Part shown: piece by piece, positions 24,915-31,888 of the stretch
Numbering within the stretch: position 1 is the stretch's first letter
Layout: each line of letters starts with the position of its first letter
Source of the DNA: a virus
Reading direction: 5' to 3' (one strand)
DNA: 40,232 nt
Virus record (IMG/VR): IMGVR_UViG_3300044729_001318
Location: 1 to 40,232 of that record
Program-made: the position numbers and the translations under genes
Notes under the pieces: model-generated
Seen by the model: only the letters and a program-made list of their open reading frames with translations
Databases searched by the model: none
Told to the model about the DNA's origin: nothing

Positions 24915-25940
24915 TCATTCAAAAGGGATCGGGTCGTCAAACGGAACGCCGCCATTGTCGCCAATTTTCTTGCGCTTGGGCGTAGCGGCCTTGGCGGACT
25001 TCAGCAGCATTTCGCTAGGCTCGAATCCAGGGCCATTCTTGAACGTGGTCCCGTCCTTGGCCTGATACTCGACGTAATTCTCGCCGCCATCAATCGGGTT
25101 GGCCGGGACAAGCGGCGGGATGAAGATATGGCTATCGCAGCCCTTGCGCTGCTCCGCGCCAGTCAGCCACTTGTTATGCAGGCCACACTTCCACATGCCC
25201 TTATCAACAGGCGTGGAATGTGAACAGGTGCGACAATTCACCGCAGGCAGGCCGTCGTGATGGCAGAACTTGTAGAAGTCGCACATCTTGCACTGCCAGT
25301 TAGCCGGGTCGTCGCTGATCCGCCCCGGAGGCGCGGTCATGTTGATCGTGCGCTTGGCGCGGTCCATCAGGGACTCGAACACCTTGCGGTCAAAGTGGAC
25401 CCATTCCGCATAGATTTCGTCGGTGTCCTTGTTGACCGCCATATACATAGCCCGGTCCAGTTTCATCAGGCCCATATAGGTTTGCATCTGGGCGTAATGC
25501 TGGGGCTTGGCTTCCTTGACGGTCTTGGTCCGCACTTCGTGGTATGACTTTGATGAGTGCGTCTTGATTTCCAGCACGGCCCAGGTCTTAGGGGCTTCTG
25601 GAAAGCCTTGACCGATGCCATCAACGGAACCGCCAAAATGACCAGACTCATCCCGACATTCAATCTGCTTGCCTGCATCTTCGGTATGCAGTTCAACGCC
25701 GATCCCGCGCAACTCTTCGTAAATGCGCGGCTCTTCGCGCTTGCCGGTCGAGAAGATGCGTAGGAGACGCCCGTTGAATTGAGGCAACTCAACCCAACGG
25801 AACGTCAGCCACAGATAACGGTCGCAGTGATGCCCGATCAGGGACGCGCCGAGATGATCCCGGAAGTCCTCCTTTCTCCTCTCATACCAAGCGTAAATCT
25901 CGCTCGCGGTCGTCCGCGTGGGGGCAGGCACTGCGACCAT
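24915..25940 (-). CDS. Cas4/RecB-like exonuclease with iron-sulfur and extra zinc-type cysteines
   Basis: This 341-residue nuclease starts at ATG 25940, after the DUF669 stop and 10 bases downstream of GGGAG; a longer form would overlap that gene. The PD-(D/E)XK core is Asp107 in GGSVDGI and Glu124/Lys126 in AVLEIKTHS, followed by the helix QHYAQMQTYMG. Cys39 with Cys217, Cys220 and Cys226 matches the four-cysteine iron-sulfur pattern of Cas4/AddB nucleases. Then follows a second group (Cys236, Cys239, Cys252, Cys268) that could bind zinc. With a Sak4-like ATPase and DUF669 next door, it probably makes single-stranded ends for recombination. Confidence 0.8.
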   Translation of the reverse strand: MVAVPAPTRTTASEIYAWYERRKEDFRDHLGASLIGHHCDRYLWLTFRWVELPQFNGRLLRIFSTGKREEPRIYEELRGIGVELHTEDAGKQIECRDESGHFGGSVDGIGQGFPEAPKTWAVLEIKTHSSKSYHEVRTKTVKEAKPQHYAQMQTYMGLMKLDRAMYMAVNKDTDEIYAEWVHFDRKVFESLMDRAKRTINMTAPPGRISDDPANWQCKMCDFYKFCHHDGLPAVNCRTCSHSTPVDKGMWKCGLHNKWLTGAEQRKGCDSHIFIPPLVPANPIDGGENYVEYQAKDGTTFKNGPGFEPSEMLLKSAKAATPKRKKIGDNGGVPFDDPIPFE

Positions 25941-25944
25941 CGTC

Positions 25945-26409
25945 TTAGCGCTCCCAGGGCTTCTTGGTAGTGGGTTCAGCCTTGGCAGCGACCGGCTTTG
26001 CAAGCACGGGCTTGGAACCGCCCGATGCCGAATAGCCCATCACGCGGTTGCGGGTCTGGTCCTTGCGGTCGATATCCAGATGCAGCGTGAACGGGATTTC
26101 AAGCAACTGGTCGGTGTCGGACAGGGGCAGTTGGCTGACCGCCGTGGCAAGCTGGTTAAGCTGGCTACGGGCAATCTGCATCGTCTGCTCGGACGGATTG
26201 TTGACGTTCAGGCGCTCCCAAATCTTGCGACCGGAATGTTCGCCGTCGATGATGTCGATGGTGAGTTCGATATACTCGCCATTGCCCGCCTTGGTAGGCT
26301 TCAGGTCCGTGCGCGTCACCACGGCGGTATATTCGCCGGGAGGCAGGGGCGCGAAGTCCGAACGCGGGGCGGCTTCGTATTGGGTAACGTCAAAGTCGAT
26401 AGAGGGCAT
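25945..26409 (-). CDS. DUF669 protein, probable ssDNA-binding partner
   Basis: This 154-residue protein matches the pattern of DUF669: LPPGEYTAVVTRTDLKPTKAG, then GEYIELTIDIIDGEHSGRKIW and an ERLNVNNPSEQTMQIARSQL segment. In phages this family regularly sits beside AAA_24 (Sak4-like) ATPases, and an ssDNA-binding role has been proposed for it. The last 35 residues are Pro/Lys/Ala-rich and disordered, like SSB tails. It lies between the ATPase and the nuclease in the same leftward operon. Confidence 0.8.
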   Translation of the reverse strand: MPSIDFDVTQYEAAPRSDFAPLPPGEYTAVVTRTDLKPTKAGNGEYIELTIDIIDGEHSGRKIWERLNVNNPSEQTMQIARSQLNQLATAVSQLPLSDTDQLLEIPFTLHLDIDRKDQTRNRVMGYSASGGSKPVLAKPVAAKAEPTTKKPWER

Positions 26410-26421
26410 TGGTTTAGGCTC

Positions 26422-27147
26422 CTAGTTGATTGCGGCTTCGAATTCATCCCAGGCCATAGGGATATGGTCGGGAAGGCTATAGCGGTTTTTCGCCATGTAG
26501 GCCGGGCGCTCGTTGGTATAGAGAAGCCTCTCGCCGGTCGAAATTCCGCGATTGCTGGTTTTGTTGAACCCAACGTCGTCCTTCTTCACGAGGGTCTTGT
26601 AGTTGCCGAACAGCACCGCATCAGCCCATTCCCGCAGGATGGCGCTAGAGCGGTCCTGTAGCTTGGGCTGGTATCGGTCGTAAGGCTCGACTTCGGGACT
26701 GTCGAAACGCTTGATCGTGCAATGCGCGATCAGGATGACGGCCATCTTGCGGTCGTTACGCAGGGCGTCCAGGCCGTCAAGGATTTCCCGCCAGCGGTTC
26801 GCCACCAACACCGCGCCCTTGCCATAGGCGAGGTCTTTGGCGTCATACTTGGCTTCCACTTCCTGCCAGATCATATTCTCCAGCCAGTCGGCGGAGTCCA
26901 GCACCACGGTCTTGAAGTCGTGGGACTCGCTGTAGAGCGTTCCGATAGCCTCCAGAACGTCGCTGGTGGAGCGGGCAAGCGGGAAGTGATCCACCTTTAG
27001 CGAGCCCAGGCCGTCCTCTGTCAAGATGAACACGGGGTTAGGCGCCCCGGCGGCGAAGGTGGTCTTGCCGATCCCCTCCACGCCATAGAGCATGACGCGA
27101 GGGGCCGAGATGGCTTCGGATTTGCGGATTGATTTCAGGTCAAACAT
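26422..27147 (-). CDS. AAA_24 family ATPase, Sak4-like recombinase
   Basis: This 241-residue protein is a RecA-like P-loop ATPase. The Walker A motif GVEGIGKTT is at residues 22-30, the Walker B is VVLDSAD (about residues 81-87), and VILIAHC follows as a sensor strand. AAA_24 proteins such as Sak4 anneal single-stranded DNA together with a partner SSB. It overlaps the upstream gene by 8 bases, and DUF669, the nuclease and the resolvase-like gene follow on the same strand. This set looks like a full phage recombination system. Confidence 0.85.
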   Translation of the reverse strand: MFDLKSIRKSEAISAPRVMLYGVEGIGKTTFAAGAPNPVFILTEDGLGSLKVDHFPLARSTSDVLEAIGTLYSESHDFKTVVLDSADWLENMIWQEVEAKYDAKDLAYGKGAVLVANRWREILDGLDALRNDRKMAVILIAHCTIKRFDSPEVEPYDRYQPKLQDRSSAILREWADAVLFGNYKTLVKKDDVGFNKTSNRGISTGERLLYTNERPAYMAKNRYSLPDHIPMAWDEFEAAIN

Positions 27148-27538
27148 TGTCGCGGCTTTCGATTTGGATTCCGGTCTTGGCGGGCTTGACGGTGAGGGCT
27201 GGGCTCAGGCGCTTGTAGAGGTCGGGGCGATATTCACGCAGCTTCTTAAGCTTGGGCTCATCGATTGCGATTGTGGTTTTCAGCACCTTCAGGTTCTCGG
27301 GGAAGTTGCGGCTCAGGGTTTCGATTTCGGTGATGTCGGCTTTGTAGGTCAGCTTTCCGATGACAACGATCTTGTAGGGTCCGGCTGTGTGCGTTTCGCG
27401 GCCTTCGTCTTTGGCTCCGGTTATGGCGATGATTTCCTCTTCGATTGCGACGCGATGGGCGTTGGCTTGGGTTTCGGCGTGCTTGGCTTGAACCCAGGCG
27501 TCAGCAAGCTGCGCCAGGGCGGTTTCTGAGTTTTGCAT
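27140..27538 (-). CDS. Conserved helical protein, first gene of the recombination operon
   Basis: This 132-residue protein of unknown function begins with a helix (AQLADAWVQAKHAETQANAH) then a small beta region (PYKIVVIGKLTYKADI) and a basic end. Similar proteins are often encoded next to phage recombinase or exonuclease genes. It has the ribosome binding site GAAGGAG and is the first gene after the leftward promoter. It overlaps the ATPase gene by 8 bases. Function is not known. Confidence 0.75.
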   Translation of the reverse strand: MQNSETALAQLADAWVQAKHAETQANAHRVAIEEEIIAITGAKDEGRETHTAGPYKIVVIGKLTYKADITEIETLSRNFPENLKVLKTTIAIDEPKLKKLREYRPDLYKRLSPALTVKPAKTGIQIESRDNV

Positions 27539-27562
27539 TGGTTTCTCCTTCCAATGAGGCTG

Positions 27563-27607
27563 ACCCTAAACCCGAACCGAAATGCGATGCAAGAGGTTTT
27601 TTTGCAC
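27563..27607 (-). promoter_or_regulatory. Leftward promoter of the recombination operon with shared upstream motif
   Basis: On the minus strand TTGCAT (27592-27587) is followed after 18 bases by TAGGGT (27568-27563). Immediately upstream of -35 lies GTGCAAAAAAACCTC, which resembles the stretch at three other leftward promoters (34.05, 35.64 and 36.52 kb). Confidence 0.6.
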
Positions 27608-27616
27608 AAAATGCAC

Positions 27617-27646
27617 TTGCGGAAAACGGAACGCCGGGGCTAGGGT
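27617..27646 (+). promoter_or_regulatory. Rightward promoter of the HTH/primase-helicase operon
   Basis: TTGCGG (27617-27622) and TAGGGT (27641-27646) are separated by 18 bases; transcription would begin about 15 bases before the HTH gene. The -10 sequence is the same as in the divergent promoter, and the two -35 elements lie only about 25 bases apart, so one operator could control both. Confidence 0.5.
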
Positions 27647-27668
27647 AGGGAGAGAAGGAGATTTCCCT

Positions 27669-27905
27669 ATGAATTCGATCCGAGGGCGTGAACAGCCCGC
27701 TTATGACATTGTGACCATGCTTGGCGGCGTCACCAAGGCCGCTGAAATCTGCGGAACCTATCCGTCCACGGTGTCCCGGTGGCTGCATACCACAAGTAAA
27801 AAGGGAACCGGCGGAAAGATTCCGCTTAAGTATTGGCAGCCGATCCTAGATCACGCTGCAAAATATGGAAAGAAGATCACGCTTGAAACGCTCTATAAGG
27901 GTTGA
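27669..27905 (+). CDS. Small HTH regulator (Cro-like)
   Basis: This 78-residue protein has a helix-turn-helix at about residues 11-40 (IVTMLGGVTKAAEICGTYPS, then TVSRWLH), followed by a basic stretch and a helix. Size and layout match Cro-type repressors. ATG 27669 has AGAAGGAG 6-13 bases upstream; an earlier in-frame start at 27582 would run through the promoter. It sits between divergent promoters with a common motif, so it likely regulates both, and possibly the other leftward promoters too. The last base pairs overlap the next gene's upstream region. Confidence 0.8.
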   Translation: MNSIRGREQPAYDIVTMLGGVTKAAEICGTYPSTVSRWLHTTSKKGTGGKIPLKYWQPILDHAAKYGKKITLETLYKG

Positions 27906-27907
27906 CC

Positions 27908-29800
27908 GTGCAGAACAGCGAATTCCTCGCTCATGTGTATGGCGACCTGGGCCAAGCGTTCGGGTGGACAACTTCATTCCGCGCTGACCCCAATGCCGCC
28001 GATCCTACTATGTGGGAAGGCAAGGCTTGGCGGGCGACGGACGCACAGAAGCGCCTGATTGACGCCCGCGAGGCGGACAACAATTTCTATTGTGTCGCCG
28101 CTATGGCTGGCCGCGAGATCAAGCGGCGCAAGGCTCACTTTGAGCGCCTCTGCGTGCTTGTAGCGGACGACGCTACGTTGGACGGCCTTGCCGCGCATCC
28201 GACCTACATCATCGAAACGTCGCCGGGGAAATACCAGATTGGTTGCATCATTGATGCGACAGACCCGGACGCACGAAACGCCGCGCTGATTGATAAGGTC
28301 ATGCAGGTCATGGCCTCCGAGGGGCTCGTGGGCGCGGATGCGTCGGGCAACAACCTGATTCGGTATGTCAGGCTCCCCCAAGGCGCGAACACGAAGAAGC
28401 GGCCTAGCGGCGCGTTCTCTGCCCGGCTGCTGCAATTCGACGCGGAGCGGGTCTATAGCCTTGAGGACGCCTGTATGGTGTTCGGCATTGACCTTGACCG
28501 CCTGCGCTCGGAAACCGTGGTCCCGCTACGGCGCGAACTGAAGCCGCGCACCAATGCGGCGCAACTGATTGAGGCCCTGGTTACGCCAGACCTGAGCGAG
28601 CGAAGCTATCATGACCCGCTGCTGAAGCTTACGGCCAAGCTGGCGAGCGAGGGTGTAAAGCCTGACACGACAGTTGAGGTCGTCACGGGGATTATGCAGG
28701 CAGGCAGGCCCGCTGATGGTCCTGAATTGCGCCGCTGGGAAGCCCGCGTCCAAGAAATCCCGCGTCTGGTTAAGGGTGCGGTCGAGAAGTTCGCCCCTGA
28801 GCCCGTCAAGCCATTTGAGCCTAGCGGGCTGATCCGCACGGCCAATGACGTTGGCAGGGAATTTGAGGATATCGACTGGATCGTTGATGAACTGATCCCC
28901 GAACAAGCGGTCGGCATGATCTTTGGTGCCAGTGGCACGTTCAAATCCTTCATCGCCATTGACCTGTGCTGCCATATCGCCAACGGGATGGAATTCATCG
29001 CCAAGGAGACGCGCAAGGCTCCGGTCCTGTATCTCGCGTCCGAAGGTGGCGCGGGTATCTATCGGCGTATCCAGGCGTGGCACAAGCACCACGGCTTGCC
29101 GATCTCCGATGATGTCTGGCTTGTCACGACGCCCCTAATCCTGACCGTCAAGGAGCAGCTAGAAGCCCTGATTACGGCTATGGAGGCCATGACGGTCAAG
29201 CCCGCTTTCGTGGTTATTGACACGCTTTCGCAGACGTTCGCCGGGGACGAAAATTCGTCCAACGACATCGCGTCCTATATCCGCGCGATCAACACGGACA
29301 TTCGCGCGCGGTTTGGGTGTTCGGTGGCGGTCATCCACCACACCGGCCACAATGCGTCAGACAGGCCGCGAGGGTCGTCCGCGATGATGGCGAACCTGGA
29401 TTACCTGCTAGGCGTATTCAAGCCCGATCCAGAAGCCAGCACGGCGCGTATGATGGTTGTGAAGCAGAAGGACGGGGACCGTCTGGACGACATGTATTTC
29501 ACGATGGAACGCGAGGATTTGGGCGTCACCAAAAAGGGCAAGCCTGCCTCGTCGCTTGTGTCCGTCTATAACGATGCGCTACGAGCGGCGGGTGGCAAGA
29601 CGAGCAAATACGATCTCGTCATCATGAACCTGCTTGAGAGCGGCAAGATCGTCTCCGAGGAAGAGATGAGGAACGCGATCAAGGATGAGGCTGGGTGCAG
29701 CGCGGACACCGCCCGTCAGGGGGTCAGGCGTTCCCTCATCAAGCTGGTCAACAGCGGCTATGTCCGTCGCGCTGGTTCGGACGCCTGGAAAAAGGCGTGA
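27908..29800 (+). CDS. Fused RepB-type primase and RepA-like (AAA_25) helicase
   Basis: This 630-residue protein starts the phage's DNA replication. GTG 27908 has AAGGG 6 bases upstream; TTG 27902 overlaps the HTH stop but has no spacing. Residues about 80-165 resemble a RepB-type archaeo-eukaryotic primase: VLVADD (metal-binding Asp pair at 87-88), SPGKYQ (105-110) and RLPQGANTK (155-163). Residues about 325-510 are a RepA-like hexameric helicase, with Walker A GASGTFKS (340-347), Walker B VVIDTLS (435-441) and VAVIHHTGH. The C-terminal 90 residues look like a winged helix. No DNA polymerase is found in the window, so host polymerase is probably recruited. Confidence 0.85.
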   Translation: MQNSEFLAHVYGDLGQAFGWTTSFRADPNAADPTMWEGKAWRATDAQKRLIDAREADNNFYCVAAMAGREIKRRKAHFERLCVLVADDATLDGLAAHPTYIIETSPGKYQIGCIIDATDPDARNAALIDKVMQVMASEGLVGADASGNNLIRYVRLPQGANTKKRPSGAFSARLLQFDAERVYSLEDACMVFGIDLDRLRSETVVPLRRELKPRTNAAQLIEALVTPDLSERSYHDPLLKLTAKLASEGVKPDTTVEVVTGIMQAGRPADGPELRRWEARVQEIPRLVKGAVEKFAPEPVKPFEPSGLIRTANDVGREFEDIDWIVDELIPEQAVGMIFGASGTFKSFIAIDLCCHIANGMEFIAKETRKAPVLYLASEGGAGIYRRIQAWHKHHGLPISDDVWLVTTPLILTVKEQLEALITAMEAMTVKPAFVVIDTLSQTFAGDENSSNDIASYIRAINTDIRARFGCSVAVIHHTGHNASDRPRGSSAMMANLDYLLGVFKPDPEASTARMMVVKQKDGDRLDDMYFTMEREDLGVTKKGKPASSLVSVYNDALRAAGGKTSKYDLVIMNLLESGKIVSEEEMRNAIKDEAGCSADTARQGVRRSLIKLVNSGYVRRAGSDAWKKA

Positions 29801-29911
29801 AGCCTCTTCCATAGTGGGCTCTGCCTTGGGGCCTGGAAGGTCTAGCATCCAACGCCAATGAGCGCGGGATTGGCTGTATGCGGTTTGCTTGTCCATTTGT
29901 AACTCACGCAT
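29579..29911 (-). CDS. Doubtful small gene or gene remnant
   Basis: An open frame of 110 residues begins at ATG 29911 with a plausible protein-like start (MRELQMDKQTAYSQSRAHWR, then WMLDLPGP and PTMEEASRLF). The last two thirds lie antisense to the helicase gene, and it is downstream of the leftward terminator at 29967-29990, with no promoter or clear ribosome binding site. Only the first 40 residues look real, so this may be the remains of a gene cut by rearrangement. Confidence 0.25.
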   Translation of the reverse strand: MRELQMDKQTAYSQSRAHWRWMLDLPGPKAEPTMEEASRLFPGVRTSATDIAAVDQLDEGTPDPLTGGVRAAPSLILDRVPHLFLGDDLAALKQVHDDEIVFARLATRRS

Positions 29912-29966
29912 GAGGCTCAAGACGGCTTGTGTCTCATGATTGCGGTTTGATGATCCACAAAAAGCA

Positions 29967-29990
29967 AGGGCCGAGGTTTCCCCCGGCCCT
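29967..29990 (-). terminator. Leftward terminator of the accessory operon
   Basis: Inverted repeat AGGGCCG / CGGCCCT (stem 29967-29973 and 29984-29990, loop of 10). On the minus strand the hairpin is followed by TGCTTTTTG, a T-rich tract. It lies after the last gene of the 30.0-35.6 kb leftward operon. Confidence 0.65.
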
Positions 29991-30019
29991 GCGACTCACG
30001 CCCGAAGCCGTGAGGGTGG

Positions 30020-30448
30020 TCAATTTTCAGAAGGGTTGCCCCCCTCGCGTGGAGGAGAGACACGCGAAGGGGGCGGCGAGGAATTCTTTTTCTTCAACTC
30101 AACTCGCGGAGGTCTTTTATACGCTTTCGAGTCGCCGCGCAATTGAATTGCACGATTGATCTTGCGGGTGGCCCAGGATTTATGGATCGCCGTTTTCATG
30201 GCGGCGGAAACCCGGCGGCTGAATTCCTCCGGGTTGTCTTTTCTCCATTGGTGGGCGGCTTCAACGCCATTGGTCGAATAAGTGCGCCTGAGCGCCCGCA
30301 AGGCACGGTAATAAGCCGCATCGCCGCGTAGCTTGCCCTTACTAGACTTCCGGCCCTTAATCCGGCCTTCCTCCATTTGTTCAGGCGTCAAACGATGCTG
30401 GTTAGGCCGCTGGTCCTTGCGCGGCGGGAGATAGCCCCATTCAAACAT
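30020..30448 (-). CDS. Basic protein of unknown function
   Basis: This 142-residue protein begins at ATG 30448 and overlaps the GcrA-like gene by 8 bases. It is strongly basic; residues about 20-45 (RLTPEQMEEGRIKGRKSSKG) and 50-80 (helical, RALRALRRTYST) resemble nucleic-acid-contacting regions, and the last 30 residues are a Lys/Pro/Ser tail. A longer start at 30514 would run through the GcrA-like gene. No known motif is recognised. It is the last gene before the leftward terminator. Confidence 0.65.
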   Translation of the reverse strand: MFEWGYLPPRKDQRPNQHRLTPEQMEEGRIKGRKSSKGKLRGDAAYYRALRALRRTYSTNGVEAAHQWRKDNPEEFSRRVSAAMKTAIHKSWATRKINRAIQLRGDSKAYKRPPRVELKKKNSSPPPSRVSPPREGGNPSEN

Positions 30449-30605
30449 GCTGCTTCTTGAATCCCAGTCGATACATTCGCCCCAGGACCGCGCTACGGGA
30501 CTTGCCCAATTCAAGCGCGATCAGGCGGGCAGTATAGCCGTCGCGCCACATGGCATAAAGCGTGGCGTCCTCCTCTTTAGTCCATTCAACCGGACGCCCG
30601 GCCAT
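30441..30605 (-). CDS. 54-residue GcrA-like helix-turn-helix protein
   Basis: It starts in a TAATG overlap with the methyltransferase stop. The sequence VEWTKEEDATLYAMWRDGYT followed by ARLIALELGKSRSAVLGRMY and RLGF matches the N-terminal DNA-binding domain of GcrA (W-T-x-E plus AxxLG-x-S/T-R-x-A-V-I/L-G-R-x-x-R-L-G). It lacks the cysteine/histidine C-terminal domain present in the full-length protein encoded at 33244-33774. A bare DNA-binding domain could compete with host or phage GcrA for sites. Confidence 0.8.
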   Translation of the reverse strand: MAGRPVEWTKEEDATLYAMWRDGYTARLIALELGKSRSAVLGRMYRLGFKKQHV

Positions 30606-30622
30606 TAGCCAAACTCCGTTTG
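30605..30622. repeat. Direct repeat A flanking the methyltransferase gene
   Basis: TTAGCCAAACTCCGTTTG is repeated as TCAGCCAAACTCCGGTTG at 31354-31371 (16 of 18 identical). On the coding strand both copies encode the end of a protein in the form Q-x-E-F-G-stop. The repeats lie at the 3' end of the methyltransferase gene and at the end of the preceding gene. Confidence 0.75.
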
Positions 30623-31339
30623 TTTAGTCGTTGATTCCCATTTCATGATTAGTTTTCCGATTTCTTTTGCGATCTGCGGGACGACGGCATTTCGGATGGT
30701 GTCAAATCGGTCCACCCGATTGGTAGTCCCATTATCCACTCCTCGAAACTCGGCAATCTTAGCTTGCCAAGGGGCGTTCCACGGAAAGGATTGCTGCTGC
30801 CGCCCCATTCGTCCAATCTTCCAGCAACGTGGTTCCTGCCGTGATTTGATGTCCCCGATGGGGTAGGCAATAATCCAAGTCCGCGCACGTTGGTGCGGGG
30901 CTCCGAAATCGCAAGCTCGGAGACGATACCATTCCGCATCATACCCGAAGCCGGCAAGCCCTTGGAGGACCGTTCCCAGGCCTCTAGTTCGCAGGGCTCC
31001 TGAATTTTCGATGATGACATATTTGGGCCTTATTTCGCCAATCAAGCGTAGATATTCAAACCAAAGGGAACTTTCAGTCCCAAGCAAACCGGCACCCTTG
31101 CCTGCCGGGGAAATATCCTGGCATGGAAACCCGCCGCAAATTACGTCAATTTCAGATTTGATGTCTGATGCTTTAAGCGTCTTGATGTCTGCATGACACG
31201 TTACGCCTGGCCAATGCTTTTTAAGCACTTGCCTAGGCCATTCCTCAATCTCGCAAAAAGCTACAGTTTCAAATCCTCCAGCTTGCTCAAGTCCTAGATC
31301 AAGAGCGCCAATACCGGAAAACAGCGAAAGAACCTTCAT
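30605..31339 (-). CDS. C5 cytosine DNA methyltransferase
   Basis: This 244-residue enzyme transfers a methyl group from SAM to cytosine in DNA. ATG 31339 has GAGGAGCC upstream; an open frame further upstream would run through the preceding gene. Motif I is LFSGIGALDLG (residues 6-16), motif IV GGFPCQ with catalytic Cys73, motif VI ENS (111-113, usually ENV), motif VIII QRARTW (150-155) and motif X NAVVPQ (217-222, preceded by IR where LG is usual). It is shorter than typical members (300-400) with a small target recognition region. Its C-terminal half is also read as methylase-like sequence in another frame. No restriction gene is near. Confidence 0.85.
   Translation of the reverse strand: MKVLSLFSGIGALDLGLEQAGGFETVAFCEIEEWPRQVLKKHWPGVTCHADIKTLKASDIKSEIDVICGGFPCQDISPAGKGAGLLGTESSLWFEYLRLIGEIRPKYVIIENSGALRTRGLGTVLQGLAGFGYDAEWYRLRACDFGAPHQRARTWIIAYPIGDIKSRQEPRCWKIGRMGRQQQSFPWNAPWQAKIAEFRGVDNGTTNRVDRFDTIRNAVVPQIAKEIGKLIMKWESTTKQTEFG
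30649..31020 (-). other. Alternative reading frame with methylase-like C-terminal sequence
   Basis: A 123-codon open frame lies wholly inside the methyltransferase gene. It contains LPASGMMRNGIVSEL, LGLLPTPSG and EEWIMGLPIGWTDL, followed by PSEMPSSRRSQ. I remember these as signatures of the C-terminal region of another group of phage DNA cytosine methylases. There is no ribosome binding site of note. It may be a product of overprinting or of an old frameshift within this gene family; translation is not shown. Confidence 0.45.
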
Positions 31340-31353
31340 TTCCAAGGCTCCTC

Positions 31354-31371
31354 TCAGCCAAACTCCGGTTG
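31354..31371. repeat. Direct repeat B flanking the methyltransferase gene
   Basis: This copy matches the repeat at 30605-30622 at 16 of 18 bases and includes the stop codon of the 57-residue gene just upstream of the methyltransferase. Confidence 0.75.
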
Positions 31372-31527
31372 CTCGGGCAATAGCCAGCGACGGACGGCGG
31401 CGTATCGGGCGACCTTGTAGAGGCCGTAAAGGCGCGGCCAATGGTGACGCAGAGAATCCCATCGCTCCGCGTCCATCATCGCGTCGTGGGCGTCATAATA
31501 GGCTTGCAGTTCCTGCGGATAAGTCAT
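31354..31527 (-). CDS. Small protein of unknown function, 57 residues
   Basis: The product begins MTYPQELQAYYDAHDAMMDA and is rich in Tyr, Trp, Arg and His, with a basic amphipathic end (RYAAVRRWLL) and a PEQPEFG tail. Its start overlaps the preceding gene by ATGA, typical for this operon. It ends in the repeat that flanks the methyltransferase. No family is recognised. Confidence 0.65.
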   Translation of the reverse strand: MTYPQELQAYYDAHDAMMDAERWDSLRHHWPRLYGLYKVARYAAVRRWLLPEQPEFG

Positions 31528-31694
31528 GCTGGCTTGTCCTCATGTTGTGTCGAAAGTAAATCTTCCAATTGCTCACGGATGCGACAGACATAAGCCGCCG
31601 CTTGCATGTATTGCAGATGCACTCTGGCTTCATGCTCCTGGGCCTCAGATAGCCGCAAGCGAAGCTGGTTTATGCGGTCGTTGGTCTGCATCAT
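31524..31694 (-). CDS. Small coiled-coil protein, 56 residues
   Basis: The start is at ATGATG 31694/31691, overlapping the preceding stop. The sequence is one long helix (NDRINQLRLRLSEAQEHEAR and onwards) with a single Cys, so it is probably a coiled coil or small adaptor. It overlaps the next gene by ATGA. Function unknown. Confidence 0.65.
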   Translation of the reverse strand: MMQTNDRINQLRLRLSEAQEHEARVHLQYMQAAAYVCRIREQLEDLLSTQHEDKPA

Positions 31695-31873
31695 TCGTCC
31701 CATTCGGTCTTGATAACCGCCTTAATCCGGTGGGTGATGGTGGCGATGAAGAATTCCTTGCCGGGGTCCGCTTTGGCGTAGGTTTCGGCCAGTTCGCGGA
31801 TTTCGTGCAGATTGTCTTTGTGGCCTACCGGCTCGCATTGACCGTCCAGAATAACGTATTCAGTCTTATTCAT
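31691..31873 (-). CDS. Small protein of unknown function, 60 residues
   Basis: The product (MNKTEYVILDGQCEPVGHKD, then NLHEIRELAETYAKADPGKE) ends in FFIATITHRIKAVIKTEWDE, with two beta strands around a helix. It has the look of a small phage takeover protein, but I do not recognise a family. The start is a single ATG with GAGGAATCC upstream. Confidence 0.65.
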   Translation of the reverse strand: MNKTEYVILDGQCEPVGHKDNLHEIRELAETYAKADPGKEFFIATITHRIKAVIKTEWDE

Positions 31874-31888
31874 CGGTGGGATTCCTCG

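Noticed and set aside
25941-26003. N-terminal extension of the Cas4-like nuclease gene
   Set aside because: It overlaps the DUF669 gene by 59 bases; ATG 25940 lies after that stop and has a ribosome binding site.
31340-31462. N-terminal extension of the methyltransferase gene
   Set aside because: It would cover the 57-residue gene and its stop; ATG 31339 has a good ribosome binding site and begins directly with motif I sequence.
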